A stretch of DNA of 64,000 bases from Poriferisulfidus sp963668445 (lineage in GTDB: Bacteria > Pseudomonadota > Gammaproteobacteria > Poriferisulfidales > Poriferisulfidaceae): the NCBI GenBank assembly GCA_963668445.1, contig OY764335.1, forward strand, positions 930,001-994,000, written 5' to 3'. A model generated the notes under the pieces. It was not told the DNA's origin. It worked only from the letters and a program-made list of their open reading frames with translations, and did not search any database. The position numbers and the translations under genes are program-made. Shown one piece after another: positions 60,060-64,000 of this stretch; position 1 is the first letter of the stretch; each line of letters starts with the position of its first letter.

Positions 60060-61346
60060 ATGACAGAAAGAACAGTCAAGCTGGTCAATGGCGGAAACGA
60101 GGTCGTACTGCCCATCGCCGAATCCAGCGAAGGGCCTGCGGCTGTCAATATCAGCAACCTGTATAAGGAGCGCGGCTGGTTTTCGCTGGATCCGGGGTTC
60201 GTTTCGACCGCGAGCTGCCGCAGCGAAATCACTTACATCGACGGCAACCTAGGCCTGCTGCGCTATCGCGGCTATCCCATCGAGCAACTGGCAGAATTCA
60301 GCAACCACATAGAAACTGCTTACCTGTTGCTGCATGGCGAACTTCCGAACCCGGAACAGTTGCATAAATTTTCCAATGAAATCAAAGAGGAATATTCTGT
60401 TCCTGAGAAAATATGGAGCCTTTCCCAAGCCTTTGACAGCCAAGCGCATCCGATGGCCATGCTGATGGCCAGCCTAGCCTATCTGGCTTCGGTCTACCAT
60501 CCCGAAATCAATGTCTTCGATGCCGTTTGGCGGCACCGGATGGCCTGTCGGATGATCGCAAAAGCACCGACACTGGCGGCACTGGGCTACCGTTGCCGGA
60601 ATGGTCTGGAGCCCATGGCGCCCCACCCGGACTTGGGCTATGCGGCGAATTTCCTGTACATGATGTTCGGCACTGAACCGGAGCCTATGCTGGCCCATGC
60701 ACTGGACGTAATTTTCCTGCTGCATGCCGACCACGAGCAGAATGCGTCCACCTCCACGGTGCGATTGTCGGGCAGTTCCGAGACCAGCCCGGCCGCGGCG
60801 CTGGCCGCTGGCGTGGCGACGCTGTGGGGGCCTTCGCACGGCGGCGCCAACGAAGCGGTCATCCGCATGCTGGACGAGATCCACGATTCGGGCGTGCCGG
60901 TCGGCGATTACATCCAGCGCGCCAAGAGCAAGGAAGACCATGCGCGCCTGATGGGCTTTGGGCACCGCATCTACAAGAACTACGACCCGCGTGCGAAACT
61001 GATTCGCAAGATTTGCTACGAGGTGCTGGAGGCGCATGGCACGGACGACCCGGACCGCCCGTTGCTGAACACGGCCATGACGCTGGAAAAGGCGGCTTTG
61101 GAAGACGACTATTTCGTCAAGCGGAAACTCTACCCGAATGTGGACTTCTACTCCGGCATTATTCTCAAGGCCATGGGCATCCCCTTGGACATGTTCACCG
61201 TCATCTTCGCCATCGCCCGTACGACCGGCTGGGTCGCGCATTGGGCCGAAATGATGGAAAGCGCGGAATTCCGGATTGGACGCCCCCGGCAGTTATACAC
61301 GGGCCATACGCAGCGCGATTACGTGCCGGTCGGCAAGCGGGACTGA
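60060..61346 (+). CDS. gltA: GltA, type II citrate synthase
   Basis: Condenses acetyl-CoA and oxaloacetate. The ATG at 60060 gives 428 residues, the length of the hexameric NADH-sensitive form of Gram-negative bacteria. LRYRGYPIEQLAE, the catalytic His regions LLHADHEQNASTSTVRLSGS (in part) and MGFGHRIYKNYDPRA, and the catalytic Asp near VDFYSGIIL are present. Bases 60365-60425 form an in-frame AT-rich patch (KFSNEIKEEYSVPEKIW). Confidence 0.95.
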   Translation: MTERTVKLVNGGNEVVLPIAESSEGPAAVNISNLYKERGWFSLDPGFVSTASCRSEITYIDGNLGLLRYRGYPIEQLAEFSNHIETAYLLLHGELPNPEQLHKFSNEIKEEYSVPEKIWSLSQAFDSQAHPMAMLMASLAYLASVYHPEINVFDAVWRHRMACRMIAKAPTLAALGYRCRNGLEPMAPHPDLGYAANFLYMMFGTEPEPMLAHALDVIFLLHADHEQNASTSTVRLSGSSETSPAAALAAGVATLWGPSHGGANEAVIRMLDEIHDSGVPVGDYIQRAKSKEDHARLMGFGHRIYKNYDPRAKLIRKICYEVLEAHGTDDPDRPLLNTAMTLEKAALEDDYFVKRKLYPNVDFYSGIILKAMGIPLDMFTVIFAIARTTGWVAHWAEMMESAEFRIGRPRQLYTGHTQRDYVPVGKRD

Positions 61347-61435
61347 ATGCCCCGCATCCAGCCCGTCGTCCTTCTTGCCTGGCCCGTTCCCGGACCGAAC
61401 CGGAGTTTCTGCAGGCTGGCACGCAGCTGTCCGAT

Positions 61436-62467
61436 TCAGCCGCCCTTCCCTGTGCGCGCCATGCGCAACGCCAAACAGGCAGCTTCGAGATTCAACTGCG
61501 GGGCAGGAATGCTGGCTTCGCGCACCCGCACCTCAAGCAATTCCTGATAAGCGCGGCATGCCGCCTGCAGTTCTGGGGGCGGCGCAGCCTCGCGCAACCT
61601 CTCTCGCACCTGCGTTGCGCCGAATTCCAGCATCCAAGTCAGTCGCAGGTCCATGGAGATGTCTTCAGCCGCGTCATCGCCGCCGCCCTTTCCCCTACTG
61701 CGGGATGATCCTTTCTCGTGCGTGGGCGCCACGCACCATTTGTTCGCGAACGTCGTTTCCAGATGCGTTCCGGCCAAGACCTGATCAAGGTCGTGTTCGA
61801 ATTCATCCCGGAGCTCGACTTGCCCGGCTTGGTGCATCGCCAAAGCCCGAACCGGCATGTTGCCGGCGGTCGCCATGGCACGGTCCGCCTCCGCTCTGCT
61901 CATGAATTCGCACAGCCATTCCAATGCTTTTTCGGTGCCAGACAGCGGCACGGCATAGCGCTGGCAGCGGCTGCGTATGGTAGGCAACAAGCGCCCCGGC
62001 TGGTGGCTGATAAGTATCAGCACCGTACCTTCTGGAGGCTCTTCAAGGCTTTTCAGCAATGCATTCGCGGCGGACCGGGTCATCCGTTCCGCCGGTTCGA
62101 TGACCAGGGCCTTCATGCGGTCGTAATTTGCCTTCAGGTTCAGGCGCTGAATGATTTGATCGCGAATTTCGCCAATGCCGATGGAATAGCGGCTGACCGT
62201 CAGCCAATCGATGTCCGGATGGGACTTCTGCTCAATTTGCAAGTGCGACGCAAACTGCTTGCAGGACGGACATTGCTCGCACGGCAGGCCGTCCGCTGCA
62301 GGCGCGCGGCACTGCATGCCGCGTACGAAAGCCTCGACCAGTTCGCGCTTTCCGGAGCCGGACGGCCCGACCACCAGCATGGCATGTGGCAGCCGCCCTT
62401 CGCGCCGAACCTCTTGCCAATGCTCCCATAAGGGCTGCATCCAATCGGGAATCCTCTTCCAAGGCAT
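61436..62467 (-). CDS. holB: HolB, DNA polymerase III delta' subunit
   Basis: Clamp-loader subunit of 343 residues. The degenerate P-loop GPSGSGKRELVEAF, zinc cysteines in CEQCPSC, and MTRSAANALLKSLEEPPEGT (the conserved SRC-region neighbour, followed by TIRSRCQ) identify it. The C-terminal collar domain is short. The gap 61347-61435 between gltA and holB holds nothing recognisable. It overlaps the tmk stop by one base. Confidence 0.92.
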   Translation of the reverse strand: MPWKRIPDWMQPLWEHWQEVRREGRLPHAMLVVGPSGSGKRELVEAFVRGMQCRAPAADGLPCEQCPSCKQFASHLQIEQKSHPDIDWLTVSRYSIGIGEIRDQIIQRLNLKANYDRMKALVIEPAERMTRSAANALLKSLEEPPEGTVLILISHQPGRLLPTIRSRCQRYAVPLSGTEKALEWLCEFMSRAEADRAMATAGNMPVRALAMHQAGQVELRDEFEHDLDQVLAGTHLETTFANKWCVAPTHEKGSSRSRGKGGGDDAAEDISMDLRLTWMLEFGATQVRERLREAAPPPELQAACRAYQELLEVRVREASIPAPQLNLEAACLALRMARTGKGG

Positions 62468-63093
62468 CAGAGCATTCCTCGCAAGGCTTCCAGAACCTCC
62501 GCCCGCACTTTCGCGACCGGACGCTGGGCATTAATGACGCGGTAGCATTCCGGCACGGATGCCGCCTGATCCAAGTAGTATTGCCGCACCCGCTGGAAGA
62601 ATGCCGCGTTCTGCTTTTCGTAACGGTCTTGCTGATTACGCCTGCGAACCCGCTCCAATGCCTCTTCGACCGACACGTCCAGCACGATGACCAGATCCGG
62701 CCGCAACTCGGGCAGCAGCCAATCGGCCAGTGCCGCGACCCGCTCGACTCCAAGTCCCCATCCGGCGCCCTGATAGGCGAAGCTCGCATCCAGGAAGCGG
62801 TCGGTCAAGACCCACGAACCTTGCGCCAAGGCCGGCCGGATGACGGTCTCGACATGCTCGGCGCGTGCCGCGAACATTAAAAGCAATTCGGCTTCCAGAC
62901 TGGCCGGCGCCAGCGTGTCGGACAGCAAGAGCTCGCGTATCCGTTCGCCCAGCGGCGTGCCGCCGGGTTCGCGGGTCAGGACGCAGGGTATCCCGCTTGC
63001 CCCCAGAAAGTCCGCCAAGGCCGGCAGGTGCGTCGACTTCCCGGCCCCTTCAATGCCGTCGACGCTGATGAACTTGCCGCGTTGCGCCGTCAT
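62467..63093 (-). CDS. tmk: Tmk, thymidylate kinase
   Basis: Phosphorylates dTMP to dTDP. The 208 residues contain P-loop SVDGIEGAGKST, TREPGGTPLGE, the DRF motif in LTDRFLDASFAYQG, and a lid with RRNQQDRYEKQ. It overlaps mltG by ATGA; the order mltG-tmk-holB is conserved in gammaproteobacteria. Confidence 0.95.
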   Translation of the reverse strand: MTAQRGKFISVDGIEGAGKSTHLPALADFLGASGIPCVLTREPGGTPLGERIRELLLSDTLAPASLEAELLLMFAARAEHVETVIRPALAQGSWVLTDRFLDASFAYQGAGWGLGVERVAALADWLLPELRPDLVIVLDVSVEEALERVRRRNQQDRYEKQNAAFFQRVRQYYLDQAASVPECYRVINAQRPVAKVRAEVLEALRGML

Positions 63094-64000
63094 CCTCGCT
63101 TCCTCTTTTTCTGGTACTTGTTGACCGCCTTGCGGTGTTCCTTATAAGTTTTCGAGAAGAAATGGCTTCCATCGCCCACCGCGACGTAATACAGGAATCC
63201 GGATTCCATATCCGGATGCAGTGCCGCCTGCAGCGATTTGAGGCCCGGATTGCCGATGGGTCCGGGCGGCAGCCCATGAATGCGGTACGTATTGAACGGG
63301 TTTGCGCCATCCCGCAAATGCCGGCGCGTCAGGTTGCCGTCGAAATCCTTACCCAGTCCGTAGATGACCGTCGGATCCGCCTGCAGGCGCATGTCACGTT
63401 CAAGCCGGGCGAGCAGCACTCCCGCAACCAGAGGCCGCTCTTCATCCAGACTGGTTTCCGCTTCCACGATAGAAGCCATGATCAGCGCATCTTCAGGTTT
63501 TTCGTAGGGCAGGCCGGATGCCCGGCTGGCCCACAACTCGGGCAGTTTGAGGCGCATAGCCTGAACGCATAAAGCCAGAATTTTAATGTCGGGGTCGCCC
63601 CGATAATGCTTGTAGGTATCCGGAAGACACCATCCTTCCGCATCCTCAATGACGTCGAAGCCCATTTCCTTCCAAGGCTCCTTTGTCCTCCGGACTGTGG
63701 GATTCTGCTCCATGGCTTCAAGCATTTCATGGATGGTCCAGCCTTCGAACAAGGTTTGGGTATGCAAAATGCCGCGTCCGTCAATCACTTTGGCGAGGAT
63801 GTCCAAGGCATCCATCGGGCCATTCAGCTCGTATTCCCCGGCTTTGGTGCGCCGTTCCGCGTCCAGCCACACGGAAGCGACCCACGCGTAGGGCTGTCTC
63901 TGCATCAAGCCGGCCGCCTGCAATTGCGTGAGAACCTGATCGAGGCTGTCTCCTTTGGCGATATGGATGGCGACCGTCTGCCCTCTCGAAACAATGGTTT
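63090..64000 (-). CDS. mltG: MltG, endolytic murein transglycosylase (5' partial)
   Basis: Inner-membrane lytic transglycosylase that ends nascent glycan chains. The frame is open to the window edge; the upstream part, reading V-S-R-G-Q-T-V-A-I-H-I-A-K-G-D-S, is the LysM-like region, so the membrane anchor lies outside. The catalytic Glu is in ASIVEAETSLDEERPLVAGV, followed by LQADPTVIYGLG, THRIHGLPPGPIGNPG-like sequence and a basic C-terminus. Confidence 0.93.
   Translation of the reverse strand, partial: TIVSRGQTVAIHIAKGDSLDQVLTQLQAAGLMQRQPYAWVASVWLDAERRTKAGEYELNGPMDALDILAKVIDGRGILHTQTLFEGWTIHEMLEAMEQNPTVRRTKEPWKEMGFDVIEDAEGWCLPDTYKHYRGDPDIKILALCVQAMRLKLPELWASRASGLPYEKPEDALIMASIVEAETSLDEERPLVAGVLLARLERDMRLQADPTVIYGLGKDFDGNLTRRHLRDGANPFNTYRIHGLPPGPIGNPGLKSLQAALHPDMESGFLYYVAVGDGSHFFSKTYKEHRKAVNKYQKKRKRG

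Overview
The window is a GC-rich (about 60%), densely packed stretch of a gammaproteobacterial chromosome. Supporting blocks are hfq-hflX-hflK-hflC-DUF2065-hisZ-purA, queA-tgt, yajC-secD-secF, ftsK-lolA-rarA, sdhCDAB-sdhE, holB-tmk-mltG and a tRNA-Ala(GGC) of enterobacterial type. I cannot name the genus. Most genes sit in runs with ATGA, GTGA or TGATG overlaps, so polycistronic, translationally coupled operons are the rule.

Layout. Positions 1-4221: ispD (5' end outside the window), ispF, a YoaA/DinG Fe-S helicase, tsaB and a VOC-fold protein. 4464-8760: mutL, miaA, hfq, hflX (mismatch repair, tRNA modification, RNA chaperone, ribosome GTPase). 8880-13504: hflK-hflC membrane protease modulators, DUF2065, hisZ, purA. 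13470-19564: queuosine genes queA-tgt, then yajC-secD-secF, with a DUF192 gene on the other strand; suhB lies opposite at 19578. 20657-27079: a six-gene operon of a TolQ/MotA-like plus MotB/TolR-like membrane pair followed by a GldA/GldF/GldG-type ABC system and a DUF4340 protein. This is the most interesting functional unit. 27083-32461: trxB, ftsK, lolA, rarA.

32462-34527 is a decayed accessory patch: an AT-rich island, a TnpB (IS605 OrfB) fragment and an AlbA-type ATP-binding gene broken by two frameshifts. 34528-39430 is core again: tRNA-Ala, the complete succinate dehydrogenase operon with sdhE, and a MetX-family O-acyltransferase. 39430-43334 is a second accessory patch of lower GC. It holds a prepilin peptidase lacking its methylase domain, a lipoprotein made of two four-cysteine repeats, an inverted duplication of an MNT-HEPN toxin-antitoxin pair (one copy decayed), and a type IV pilin remnant. 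43504-46021 carries a metallophosphoesterase, an FAH-family hydrolase and dusA. 46097-46795 is the orphaned C-terminus of an R-M-type DNA methyltransferase.

46835 to the end: a YadGH-like ABC exporter, tRNA-Glu, ggt, gltX, zapE, mdh, an alpha/beta hydrolase, a membrane J-domain protein, msrPQ, moeB/thiF, a DUF1244 protein, mobA-mobB, gltA, and holB-tmk-mltG (mltG runs off the window).

Several core operons start behind similar -10 elements (TAAAAT, TAGAAT, CATAAT or TATAAT, often with an upstream TG), and both tRNAs have recognisable -35/-10 promoters. No CRISPR array, rRNA or intact insertion sequence was seen.
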